A stretch of 64,000 bases of DNA, taken from assembly GCA_020632695.1 (NCBI GenBank), contig JACKFB010000002.1:124001-188000 (forward strand), given 5' to 3'. Both the position numbers and the translations under genes were made by a program. The notes under the pieces are model-generated. The model had not been told where the DNA came from. It was given only the letters and a program-made list of their open reading frames with translations, and made no database searches. Positions 45,924 to 54,039 of the stretch are shown here, one piece after another. How positions within the stretch are numbered: position 1 is the stretch's first letter; the number at the start of each line of letters is the position of its first letter. Source of the DNA: Deltaproteobacteria bacterium (GTDB lineage: Bacteria > Myxococcota_A > UBA9042 > PHBI01 > JACKFB01).

Positions 45924-45961
45924 GTGCGACGCGGGTGACAGCGAGGTGACGGAGCGGTGAA
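45924..45961 (-). promoter_or_regulatory. Four-unit Pho-box-like array upstream of porin gene
   Basis: The plus strand has GTG-type cores at 45924, 45935, 45946 and 45957, exactly 11 bp apart; on the minus strand three read as TTCAC or GTCAC and one as CGCAC. This is two overlapping PhoB dimer sites in geometry. It is between the phoR stop and the porin GTG, and resembles the box before pstS. Confidence 0.7.
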
Positions 45962-46002
45962 TGGGTCGAAAACTCGGCGGGTCGCGGGAGGTGGACGGTG
46001 TG

Positions 46003-47751
46003 TCAGGCGCGGGGCAGGTCGCACCAGAACACCGCCCCCGGGCGGGTCGGGTGGGAGCGCTCGGCGGAGCGCACGCCCACGGTGCCGGACATCGCCGAGA
46101 CCAGGTGCTTCACGATGGCCAGGCCGAGGCCCGTGCCGCCCATCTCCCGTGAGCGGCCGGGGTCGACGCGGTAGAAGCGCTCGAAGATGCGCGCGCGGTG
46201 CCGCAGCGGGATGCCGGGGCCATCGTCGGCGACCTCGAGGCGCACGTGCTCGCCCTCGATGGAGGCGCGGATGCTGATGTGGCCGCCGGGCGGTGTGTAG
46301 TTGATGGCGTTCTGGAGCAGGTTGGCGAGCACGCGCTCGAGGCTGCTGGCGTGGCCGACCAGCCTCAGCCCCTCGGGCACGTCGACCGTCACCTGATGGT
46401 CGCGCCGCTCGGCCATGGGGGCGTGCGCCTCGACGACGCGGCGGACCAGGTCGGGGACCGACAGCGGCAGCAGCTCGAGATCCAGCCTGCCGGCCTCGAT
46501 GCGCGCCAGCTCGAGCAGGTCGCTCACCAGGGTGTCCAGGCGCTGGGCGTGGCGGCCGATGGCGTCGGTGAAGGTCCGCGCGGCCTGCGGGTCTTCCAGG
46601 GCGCCATCGAGCAGCGTCTCCGCGTTGGCGCGGATGACCGTGATCGGCGTGCGCATCTCGTGGGAGACGTTGGCCACGAAGTCCCGGCGGATCCCCTCGA
46701 GGCGCCGCAGCTCGGTGACGTCACGCAGCGCCAGCACCACGCCGCCGGGCGCGGCCAACGGGGCGGCGTGGGCGGCGACGTCGCGCTGGCGGGCGCCGAT
46801 GAGGCGACACGAGATGGTCTCCGGGGCCCCGGCGGTGGCGCGGCGGACCAGCTCGACCAGCGGCGGCGTGCGCACCAGCTCGACCAGCGGTCGGCCGATG
46901 GCGTCGTGGGGCAGCTCCAGCAGCGCCGAGGCCGCGGCGTTGGCCATCGTCAGTCGCCCGTCCGGTCCCAGCGCCACCACCGCCTCGTCCAGCGCGTCGA
47001 GCACCGCCTCCTGTCGCTGCCGCTCCTGGGCCAGATGCGACACGCTGCGCTCCAGCTCGCGGGCCAGGCGACCCACCGACCCGGCGAGGCCCTCGACCCG
47101 GACCGATTCCGGGGCCTCCGCGCCGTGGGCGCTGGCGATGGCGGCGCGCACCCGCGCGACCAGCGAGCCCAGCCAGCGGGCGAAGCTGAGGGCCGCGACG
47201 AGACCGATGAGGCCGGCCATCGCCAGCCCCACCGTCGCCGCCACGAGCAGCAGGCGCCTCAGGGCCGCTTGGGCCGCGTCGACCACCGCCACCGCGCGGG
47301 CGGCCCGCAGCGCGCCCGCGTCACCCGCGCCGGCCCACGGCACGGCGACGAAGAGGGTCTCGTCGCCGGTGAGGGCCGCCGGGCGCCGGGCGCGACCGAT
47401 CCCGCCGCTCAGGGCGGCGGTCACCTCGACGGCGGCGGGCGAGAGGATGTCCTCACCGCCGGTGTCGACCCGCACCGAGCGGTCGGCGGCGACCAGCGTC
47501 AGGCGCGCGCCGCTGGCCTGGGCGACCGCTGAGGCCCGCGCTTCGAGGCCGCTCGGCGAGGGGGCGCTCAGCGCGGCCGCCGCCACCCGGGCGATGTCCT
47601 CGAGCTGCCGCTGCGCGTCGTCGACCAGCCAGGCGTCGATGGCCGGCCCGGCGACCAGGCCCGCGCTCAGGAGGGCGGCGCTGGCGAGCAGCAGGGCCGC
47701 GACGAACATGCGAGCGCGGATCCCGAAGCGGCGCTCGCGGCGCGCCCTCAC
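46003..47751 (-). CDS. phoR: Phosphate regulon sensor histidine kinase PhoR
   Basis: Membrane sensor kinase of 582 residues partnering PhoB. TM1 (about 15-37) and TM2 (about 166-189) enclose a periplasmic domain of 125 residues. A HAMP-like linker and a PAS domain (about 250-345) lead to DHp VSHEMRTPI with phosphoacceptor H364. The ATPase has N-box NLLQNAINYTPPGG, DDGPGI, FERFYRVD and GGTGLGLAIVKH. The GTG start overlaps the phoB stop as GTGA. Unlike E. coli PhoR it has a sizeable extracytoplasmic domain, as in Bacillus PhoR; what it senses cannot be told. Confidence 0.93.
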   Translation of the reverse strand: MRARRERRFGIRARMFVAALLLASAALLSAGLVAGPAIDAWLVDDAQRQLEDIARVAAAALSAPSPSGLEARASAVAQASGARLTLVAADRSVRVDTGGEDILSPAAVEVTAALSGGIGRARRPAALTGDETLFVAVPWAGAGDAGALRAARAVAVVDAAQAALRRLLLVAATVGLAMAGLIGLVAALSFARWLGSLVARVRAAIASAHGAEAPESVRVEGLAGSVGRLARELERSVSHLAQERQRQEAVLDALDEAVVALGPDGRLTMANAAASALLELPHDAIGRPLVELVRTPPLVELVRRATAGAPETISCRLIGARQRDVAAHAAPLAAPGGVVLALRDVTELRRLEGIRRDFVANVSHEMRTPITVIRANAETLLDGALEDPQAARTFTDAIGRHAQRLDTLVSDLLELARIEAGRLDLELLPLSVPDLVRRVVEAHAPMAERRDHQVTVDVPEGLRLVGHASSLERVLANLLQNAINYTPPGGHISIRASIEGEHVRLEVADDGPGIPLRHRARIFERFYRVDPGRSREMGGTGLGLAIVKHLVSAMSGTVGVRSAERSHPTRPGAVFWCDLPRA

Positions 47752-48464
47752 CCCGCGTCCTCGGGCCGGTCCTGGAACCGGTAGCCCACCCCGCGCACGG
47801 TCTCGACGTGCACGGCGGCAGGGCCCAGCTTCTCCCGCAGGCGCTTGACGTGGGTGTCGACGGTGCGGGTCGTCAGGTCCGGGTTCATGCCCCAGACGTC
47901 ACTGAGGAGCACCTCGCGCGTCTGCACGCGGCCGCGCCGCTCGAAGAGCGTGGTCAGGAGCCGGAACTCGAGCGCGGTCAGCGCGATCTCCTCGTCGGCC
48001 ACCCACACCCGGTGGCCCGGTGCGTCGATGCGCAGGATGCCGAAGGTGAGCTGCTCGCTCCTGCCCTCGGGGACCGCGGTGGGGGCCGGCGTCGCACGCC
48101 GCAGCACCGCCCGCATGCGCAGGGTCAGCTCCCGCATGCTGAAGGGCTTGGTCAGGTAGTCGTCGCAGCCCAGCTCGAAGCCGACCACCCGGTCGATCTC
48201 CTCGGCGCGCGCGGTCACCATGATGAGGGGCGTGTCCCGCGTGCGGGGATGGGACCGGAGCTGCCGCGCGACCTCGGTGCCCGGGATGTCGGGCAGCATC
48301 AGGTCGAGCAGGATGAGGTCGGGCGGCGGATCGGCCAGCGCGCGCTCGAGCCCGTCGGCCCCGTTGGTGCGTGAGTCGACCGTGTATCCCTCCCGACCGA
48401 GGCTCCAGGACATCGTCTCCACGAGGTCGGCTTCGTCTTCGATCAGCAGGACACGTTGCGGCAT
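47748..48464 (-). CDS. phoB: Phosphate regulon response regulator PhoB
   Basis: OmpR/PhoB-family regulator of 238 residues. The receiver domain has acidic residues E9/D10 and phosphoacceptor D54 (LILLDLMLPDIPG), with T and K in VTARAEE and YLTKPF. The winged-helix C-terminal domain has LTALEFRLLTTLFERRGRV, then VDTHVKRLREKLG and VETVRGVGYRF. The ATG at 48464 gives the normal receiver start. First gene of phoBR, and its predicted sites precede the porin and pstS. Confidence 0.95.
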   Translation of the reverse strand: MPQRVLLIEDEADLVETMSWSLGREGYTVDSRTNGADGLERALADPPPDLILLDLMLPDIPGTEVARQLRSHPRTRDTPLIMVTARAEEIDRVVGFELGCDDYLTKPFSMRELTLRMRAVLRRATPAPTAVPEGRSEQLTFGILRIDAPGHRVWVADEEIALTALEFRLLTTLFERRGRVQTREVLLSDVWGMNPDLTTRTVDTHVKRLREKLGPAAVHVETVRGVGYRFQDRPEDAG

Positions 48465-48610
48465 GTGCGCGTGTCTAGCGCTCCGGTGCTCGCGGTGCAA
48501 GGGGCGTGGCGAGCAGCGCCGGTGCGGCGGGCGGCGCGCAGCCTCGGCGCGCTCGGAGCGGGGCGCTCGGCGTGCTATGCGGGAGGCCGCAGGAAGCCGC
48601 GAGGTGTGCG

Positions 48611-49984
48611 ATGGGGCGAGCGCGACAGGGCGGGCGAGGGGCGGAGGCCGCGGTGGACGTCGTGGTCGTGGGGGCGGGTACCGCCGGAGCGGCGGCCGCG
48701 GCTGCCTGCGCCGAGCGCGGCCTCGGCGTCCGGGTCCTGGAGCGCCGGCCGCTCGAGGAGGCCGGGGCGCGCTGGGTGAACGGGGTGCCGGGCTGGTGCT
48801 TCGATCGCGCCGGGCTGGCGCGCCCGGTGGGCGACGAGCTGCGAGGGTCGGGCGAGGCGGCGACGCTGGTGGCGGGCATGGGGCCGCACCGCGTGCGCAT
48901 CGAGGGGCACGACGTGCTCGAGGTGGACATGCGCGCGCTCACGGCGCGGCTGCAAGAGCTGGCGCGCCAGCGCGGGGCTCGGCTCGAGGGCGGCGTCACC
49001 GTGCAGGGCCTCGACGGGGACACCCTCCGCACCAGCGCCGGACCCGTGCGCACCCGCTACGTCGTCGACGCGTCGGGGCTCGGCGGCGCCGGGCTCATCG
49101 CCGCGCCCAGGCCGGCACCGGACGACCTCTGCACCGCCGCCCAGGAGGTGCGCCGGGTCAGCGACCCCGCCCTGGCGCGAGACTTCTTCGCGCGCCACGG
49201 TGTCCCCTTCGGCGAGGCGGTGGTCTTCAGCAGCCTGGACGGCGGCTTCTCCATCATCAACGTGCGCTCCGACGGCGAGCACGTCTCGATCCTGACCGGC
49301 AGCATCCCCGCGCTCGGGCACGCGTCGGGCCGGGCGATCCTCGACCGCTTCGTCGCGTCGGCACCCTGGGTGGGCGAGCGCGTCTTCGGCGGCTCTCGCG
49401 CCATCCCGCTGGGGCGACCCGCCGACATCCTGGCGCGCGGGCGCGTGGCCCTGCTGGGCGACGCCGCGCTGCAGGTCTTCTCGGCGCACGGGTCGGGCAT
49501 CGGCGCCGGGCTCATCGCCGCCGCCGACCTGGCGCGGGCCCTGGCCGACGGGTCGGGCCCCGAGGCCTACGGTGTGCGCTGGATGCGGGAGTGGGGCGGC
49601 CTCTTCGCCAGCTACGACGTGTTCCGGCGCTACTCCCAGAGGCGTTCGCTGGCGGACATCGAGACGCTGATGCGGGCGGGTCTGATGCCGCCCGAGCTCG
49701 CCAGGGCGGCGCTGGACCAGCAGCCGGTGCGTCCCGGCCCCTCGGCGCTGGCGGCGCTGGCGCGCGGCTCCGCCCGGGCCCCCCGCGCCGCGGCGAAGAT
49801 GCTGCCCGTCGTCGCGCGGATGCAGGCGGTGCGCGCCTGGTACGGACGCTACCCCAGCGACGCCGCCGCGGTGCCGCGCTGGTCCCGCCGCGCCGCATGG
49901 CTGGCGGGGGAGAACCCGGGGGCGGCTGCGCGCGAGCCGGTCGCGCGCCCCGCCGATCCCGTCAGCCCTCGACCGGCTCGGTGA
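48611..49984 (+). CDS. FAD-dependent oxidoreductase (geranylgeranyl-reductase-like)
   Basis: Flavoprotein of 457 residues. The N-terminal dinucleotide motif DVVVVGAGTAGAAAAAACAERG starts about residue 15, and a second FAD motif, GRVALLGDAAL, lies near 280. These are typical of the p-hydroxybenzoate-hydroxylase / geranylgeranyl-reductase superfamily. The C-terminal third is helical and Arg/Ala-rich, ending in a disordered tail. The ATG at 48611 is the last before the fold, and the upstream frame is low-complexity. It diverges from phoB and no pathway genes flank it, so the substrate is unknown. Confidence 0.78.
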   Translation: MGRARQGGRGAEAAVDVVVVGAGTAGAAAAAACAERGLGVRVLERRPLEEAGARWVNGVPGWCFDRAGLARPVGDELRGSGEAATLVAGMGPHRVRIEGHDVLEVDMRALTARLQELARQRGARLEGGVTVQGLDGDTLRTSAGPVRTRYVVDASGLGGAGLIAAPRPAPDDLCTAAQEVRRVSDPALARDFFARHGVPFGEAVVFSSLDGGFSIINVRSDGEHVSILTGSIPALGHASGRAILDRFVASAPWVGERVFGGSRAIPLGRPADILARGRVALLGDAALQVFSAHGSGIGAGLIAAADLARALADGSGPEAYGVRWMREWGGLFASYDVFRRYSQRRSLADIETLMRAGLMPPELARAALDQQPVRPGPSALAALARGSARAPRAAAKMLPVVARMQAVRAWYGRYPSDAAAVPRWSRRAAWLAGENPGAAAREPVARPADPVSPRPAR

Positions 49985-50037
49985 GGCCCCTGCCGTCGCC
50001 GATCCGCCGGCGCGTGCGCTTGCGTCCTGTCGACGCG

Positions 50038-51606
50038 TCACCGCTCGAGCCCGAGGTCCCGCCCTCGGGCGCCCCGCCGGCGCTGCTCCTGGCGCGCCGC
50101 GGCGGCCCAGGCTCGCGGCCTTCGGCGCCGCCTCGCCGGCCGCTGCCTTGGACCCGCCGCCCTCGGCCGGCGCGTTGGCGTCCGCCCGTCGGCCCCGTCC
50201 TTGCGGCGCCGGCTGCGCTTCCGCCCGCCGTCCGCGGCCGCCGCCGCTGGCTTGTCGTCGCTCCGGCGCTTGCGGCGCCCGCCGTCGCGTCCCCCGTCGG
50301 CGCCGCCGGCGTCCGCGCGCTCGTCGTCCCGGTCCCCCTCCGGCGGCCAGCCCGTGTAGACGCGCCCGCGCTGCCGCGGGAAGCGTCCCGCCCGGTCGTG
50401 CTCGATGAGCACGTCCTCCACGAAGACGGTCGGGACCTTCATGTCGATGTAGCGCTCGACCCCCGGCAGGTTCACCGCGTAGTCCTCGCAGCAGAAGGTC
50501 AGCGCCTTGCCGTGGGCCCCCGCGCGCGCCGTGCGCCCGATGCGGTGCACGTAGTCCTCGGCGTCGTCGGGCACGTCGTAGTTGAACACGTGGGTGATGT
50601 CGTCGACGTGGATGCCGCGGCTGGCCACGTCGGTGGCCACCAGCAGGTCGATCTTGCCCTCGCGGAAGGCGCCGATGATCTTCTGCCGCTTCTTCTGCGG
50701 GATGTCGCCCGACATGTAGGCGGCCTGGTACCCGTTGTGGTTGAGGCGCCAGGTCAGCTCCTCCCCCACGCGCTTGGTGTTGACGAAGACCAGCGTGCGC
50801 TGGGGCTGCTCGCGCTTCATCAGGCCCAGCAGCAGCGGCATCTTCTCGTGCGAGGCCACGTGGTAGAGTTCCTGCTCGATGTGGTCGAGCACGATCTCGT
50901 CAGGGGTGACCGACACCTCCACCGGCTCGTTCATGAACCGGTACGCGAGGCGCATCACCGACTCGTTGAGCGTCGCCGAGAAGAGCATGGACTGGCGGCG
51001 GTGCTTCGGCGGGATCGCGCGAAACAGCGACGTGATGTCCTTGATGAAGCCCATGTCGAACATGCGGTCGGCTTCGTCGAGCACGAAGGACTCGATGCTG
51101 CCGAGCCGCAGGACGCGGTTGCGGTAGAAATCGAGCAGGCGGCCGGGGGTGCCGACGACGATGTCGACGCCGTCCCGCAGGCGCGAGGCCTGCTTGTCCC
51201 AGTCGACGCCGCCGTAGCAGAGGCCGATCTCCAGCGCGGTGTGCACCGCGAGCTGTTCGGCGTCCGACGCGATCTGGATGGCCAGCTCGCGCGTCGGCGC
51301 CACGATGAGGGCGCGAGGGCTGCCGTCCTCCGGGCGTGGCACCTCGAGCAGCCGCGTCATGGTGCCCAGCAGGAAGCAGGCGGTCTTGCCGGTGCCGGTC
51401 TGGGCCTGACCGGCGAGGTCAGCGCCGGTCAGGAGTTTGGGGAGTCCTGCTGCCTGGATGGGTGTGGGGGTTTCGAAGCCCATGTCCGCCACTGCGCGAA
51501 GCAGGGGTTCGGGGAGCTTCAGATCCGAGAAATTCAAGCGTATTTCGTCCTTATCGGGGCACTTCGGGCGCGGCTGGGTGGCGACGATTTCGTGAGTGTC
51601 GACCAT
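50038..51606 (-). CDS. rhlB: DEAD-box RNA helicase, RhlB-type
   Basis: ATP-dependent RNA helicase of 522 residues as read. It has the F-SDL Q-motif region with TPIQ, Walker A AQTGTGKT, PTRELAIQ, GTPGR, DEADRMFDMGFI, SATL, then VATDVASRGIHVDDITHVFNYDVPDDAEDYVHRIGRTARAG. CCEDYAVNLPGVERYI and DKQ spacing fit RhlB, which aids the RNA degradosome. The tail after about 420 is basic and disordered. The last 60 codons use several rare AGG/CGA codons, while other frames look better there (see findings), so the C-terminus as given is doubtful. The core is certain. Confidence 0.88.
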   Translation of the reverse strand: MVDTHEIVATQPRPKCPDKDEIRLNFSDLKLPEPLLRAVADMGFETPTPIQAAGLPKLLTGADLAGQAQTGTGKTACFLLGTMTRLLEVPRPEDGSPRALIVAPTRELAIQIASDAEQLAVHTALEIGLCYGGVDWDKQASRLRDGVDIVVGTPGRLLDFYRNRVLRLGSIESFVLDEADRMFDMGFIKDITSLFRAIPPKHRRQSMLFSATLNESVMRLAYRFMNEPVEVSVTPDEIVLDHIEQELYHVASHEKMPLLLGLMKREQPQRTLVFVNTKRVGEELTWRLNHNGYQAAYMSGDIPQKKRQKIIGAFREGKIDLLVATDVASRGIHVDDITHVFNYDVPDDAEDYVHRIGRTARAGAHGKALTFCCEDYAVNLPGVERYIDMKVPTVFVEDVLIEHDRAGRFPRQRGRVYTGWPPEGDRDDERADAGGADGGRDGGRRKRRSDDKPAAAAADGGRKRSRRRKDGADGRTPTRRPRAAGPRQRPARRRRRPRAWAAAARQEQRRRGARGRDLGLER

Positions 51607-51845
51607 CGCCGGCGTGGGCAGCGGGCCGCGGGAACACGGGGGGCCTCGGGCCGGTGACCCATGGGGTCGCCTTTCCGGGCGCGTGATCGCCGGGGCTGCT
51701 CGGGATCCTTTCGCGGATGCCTGGTTCGGGTGTCGCGCAACCTGTGCTCATTCGGCTTGCAAGGTGTGCCCCGATGCCTGGAAAGTCAAGAGATCCTCGC
51801 CAACTCGGGCGGGCCCGCCCCTTCGCACGCGACCCTGGAGTCCCC

Positions 51846-53204
51846 GTGGACCCGACCACCCTCGCGCTCCTCGTCGTCGCCGGCGTGCTCGTCCTCGGCG
51901 TCATCGGTGAGTCGCTCTTCGAGCGCACCCAGATCCCCGACGTGCTCTGGCTCATCGCGGCCGGGGCGCTGCTGGGCCCGGTGACCGGGCTGGTCGACCC
52001 GCACGTCTTCAGCGGAGGCATCCCCACCTTCGCCGCCGTCACCCTGGTGGTCATCCTCTTCCAGGGCGGCAGCCGCCTGGTGCTGCGCGACCTGCTGCGG
52101 TCGGCGCCGCGCGCGGCCGTGCTGGCCGTCATCGGCTGGCTGCTCAGCGCCGCAGCGGTGGCCGGCGCCAGCCTCCTCGCGGCCCACTTCGGGCTGCTCC
52201 CCGACTGGAGCGTCGGCCACGCGCTCATGCTCGGCTCGATGCTCGGCGGCTCCAGCTCGCTGGTCATCATGCCCTCGATGGAGGTCGCCGGCGTCGACGA
52301 CGACCTCGCCAACCTGGTCGGCCTCGAGTCGGCGCTCACCGACGCCCTGTGCGTGGTGAGCACCCTGGCCATGATCGAGGTGCTGGCGACGGGCGCCGCC
52401 TCCCCCAACTCGGCCATCGCGGCGCTGGCGCTGCAGTTCGGCGTGGCCATCGGCCTGGGGATCTGCGCCGGCATGCTCTGGATCCCCATGCTCAACCTCA
52501 TCCGCAACCACTCCGAGGCCTACCCGCTGACCCTCGCCGCGCTCCTCGGCGTCTACGCCCTGGCCGACCTGCTCGGCGGAAACGGAGCCCTCGCCATCCT
52601 GGCCTTCGCCATCGTGGTCGGGAACGCCGACGCGCTGCTCGCCTTCGCCCACCTGCGCGCCGAGCACACCGTCGGGCTCGACGCGCGCGTCCGCGCCGTC
52701 CACAGCGTGCTCAGCTTCGTCATCAAGTCGCTCTTCTTCACCTTCATCGGGCTGATGCTGGGCCCCCCCTGGCCCTTGCTGCTGCTGGGCCTCGGCATCG
52801 CCGTCCTGCTGCTCCCGGTGCGCTTCCCGGCGGTCCTGCTGGCCACGGTCCGCTCGCGCTTCGACGGCCCCTCGCGGCTGGTCGCCTCGGTCAGCCTCCC
52901 GCGCGGCATGGCCTCGGGCGTCCTGGCCACCCTGCCCGCGGCGGCCGGCATCCCCGGCACCGAGTTCCTCCCGTCGCTGGTCTTCGCCACCGTGGTCGGG
53001 ACCATCCTCATCTTCGGCGTCGCGTTCCCGCTGGTGCGGCGTAGGGTGCCCACCCTGACGAACCCTGGTGAGCGACCCCAGGCGACGCCGCCGGGCCCCG
53101 AGCCGCCGAGCCTCAGCGAGAAGGCCGACGTCGCCGAGATCGAGGCCATGCAGGCGCGCGAGGCCGCCGCCCGCGAGGAGGACCAGCATGATCCCGAACA
53201 CTGA
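51846..53204 (+). CDS. Na+(K+)/H+ antiporter (CPA family)
   Basis: Integral membrane antiporter of 452 residues with about 12 hydrophobic segments. GESLFERTQIPDVLWLIAAGALLGPVTGLV and LFQGGSRLVLRDLLRS are typical of NhaP/KefB-like transporters. ESALTDALCVV holds the acidic transport residue region. The GTG at 51846 (MDPTTLALLVVAGVL) with GGAG five bases before is chosen over a start at 51717 that adds a polar extension. A soluble acidic tail (about 410-452) may be regulatory. It overlaps the GNAT gene by 17 bases. Ion specificity is unknown. Confidence 0.85.
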   Translation: MDPTTLALLVVAGVLVLGVIGESLFERTQIPDVLWLIAAGALLGPVTGLVDPHVFSGGIPTFAAVTLVVILFQGGSRLVLRDLLRSAPRAAVLAVIGWLLSAAAVAGASLLAAHFGLLPDWSVGHALMLGSMLGGSSSLVIMPSMEVAGVDDDLANLVGLESALTDALCVVSTLAMIEVLATGAASPNSAIAALALQFGVAIGLGICAGMLWIPMLNLIRNHSEAYPLTLAALLGVYALADLLGGNGALAILAFAIVVGNADALLAFAHLRAEHTVGLDARVRAVHSVLSFVIKSLFFTFIGLMLGPPWPLLLLGLGIAVLLLPVRFPAVLLATVRSRFDGPSRLVASVSLPRGMASGVLATLPAAAGIPGTEFLPSLVFATVVGTILIFGVAFPLVRRRVPTLTNPGERPQATPPGPEPPSLSEKADVAEIEAMQAREAAAREEDQHDPEH

Positions 53205-53913
53205 GCAGCCGCCGCCCGTGTACGACGAGGCGTGGCGGGAGCGGGTCGAGGTCCCCGGCTGCGGTCGCGTGCGGCTGCGCCTGATCCGACCGCGGGACAA
53301 GCGCTTGCTGGTCCGGGCGCTGGCGAAGCTCTCGCCCGAGTCCCAGTACCGGCGCTTCCTCAGCCCCAAGGCGCGGCTGAGCGAGCGCGAGCTGCGCTAC
53401 CTCACCGAGCTGGACGGCGTGCGGCACCTGGCGATCGGCGCGGTGCGGGTGGATGCGCGCGGCCGCGAGCGCGAAGGGCTGGGCGTCGCCCGCTACGTGG
53501 TGCTGCCCGGCGAGACCGAGGTGGCCGAGGCCGCGGTCACCGTCATCGACGAGGCCCAGGGCAAGGGGCTGGGGCGGATGCTGCTGCGGCGGCTGACCGA
53601 CGCGGCGCGCGCCCACGGGGTGACGCACTTCCGCGCGAGCGTGCTGGCGACCAACCTGCCCATGCGGCGGCTGCTCGAGGAGGTGGCGCAGGGCAGCGTG
53701 GTCGTGTCCCAGGACGGTCCCCTGGTGGAGCTGGACGTGCCCATCACCGCGCAGGCGCCGGAGGGGAGCGGGGCCGGAGCGACCGCGAGCACGAGCGAGG
53801 TGAGCCCGCTGGAGCGCATCATGGCTGCCGTCGCCGCCGGCGCAGTGGCCGTCGAGCATGCGGTGTATCGCTTCCTGCCCGGCCTGGTGCTGAAGGGGGA
53901 GGGCGAGGAGTGA
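53188..53913 (+). CDS. GNAT-family acetyltransferase
   Basis: Acetyl-CoA-dependent acyltransferase of 241 residues. The GNAT core spans about 15-170: RLRLIRPRDKRLLVRAL, then VARYVVLPGETEVAEAAVTVID and the acetyl-CoA loop DEAQGKGLGRMLLRRL. The C-terminal 60 residues are Ser/Ala-rich with one hydrophobic helix. Similar proteins are annotated as acetyltransferases of the protein-acetylation (Pat-like) type, but the substrate is not clear. The ATG at 53188 lies within the antiporter gene end, so the two are translated together. Confidence 0.82.
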   Translation: MIPNTEQPPPVYDEAWRERVEVPGCGRVRLRLIRPRDKRLLVRALAKLSPESQYRRFLSPKARLSERELRYLTELDGVRHLAIGAVRVDARGREREGLGVARYVVLPGETEVAEAAVTVIDEAQGKGLGRMLLRRLTDAARAHGVTHFRASVLATNLPMRRLLEEVAQGSVVVSQDGPLVELDVPITAQAPEGSGAGATASTSEVSPLERIMAAVAAGAVAVEHAVYRFLPGLVLKGEGEE

Positions 53914-54039
53914 GGCGACGGCGCGCGAGCCGTGGTGCCCCTTTTCGCGGTGTTGGTTCCCGGGCGTGGAAGCGGCCCCCGCCCCGGTGCTAGGCTCCGC
54001 CCGCCGCGCGACCCGTCATGCGCGTGGGCTGGAGTCGAC

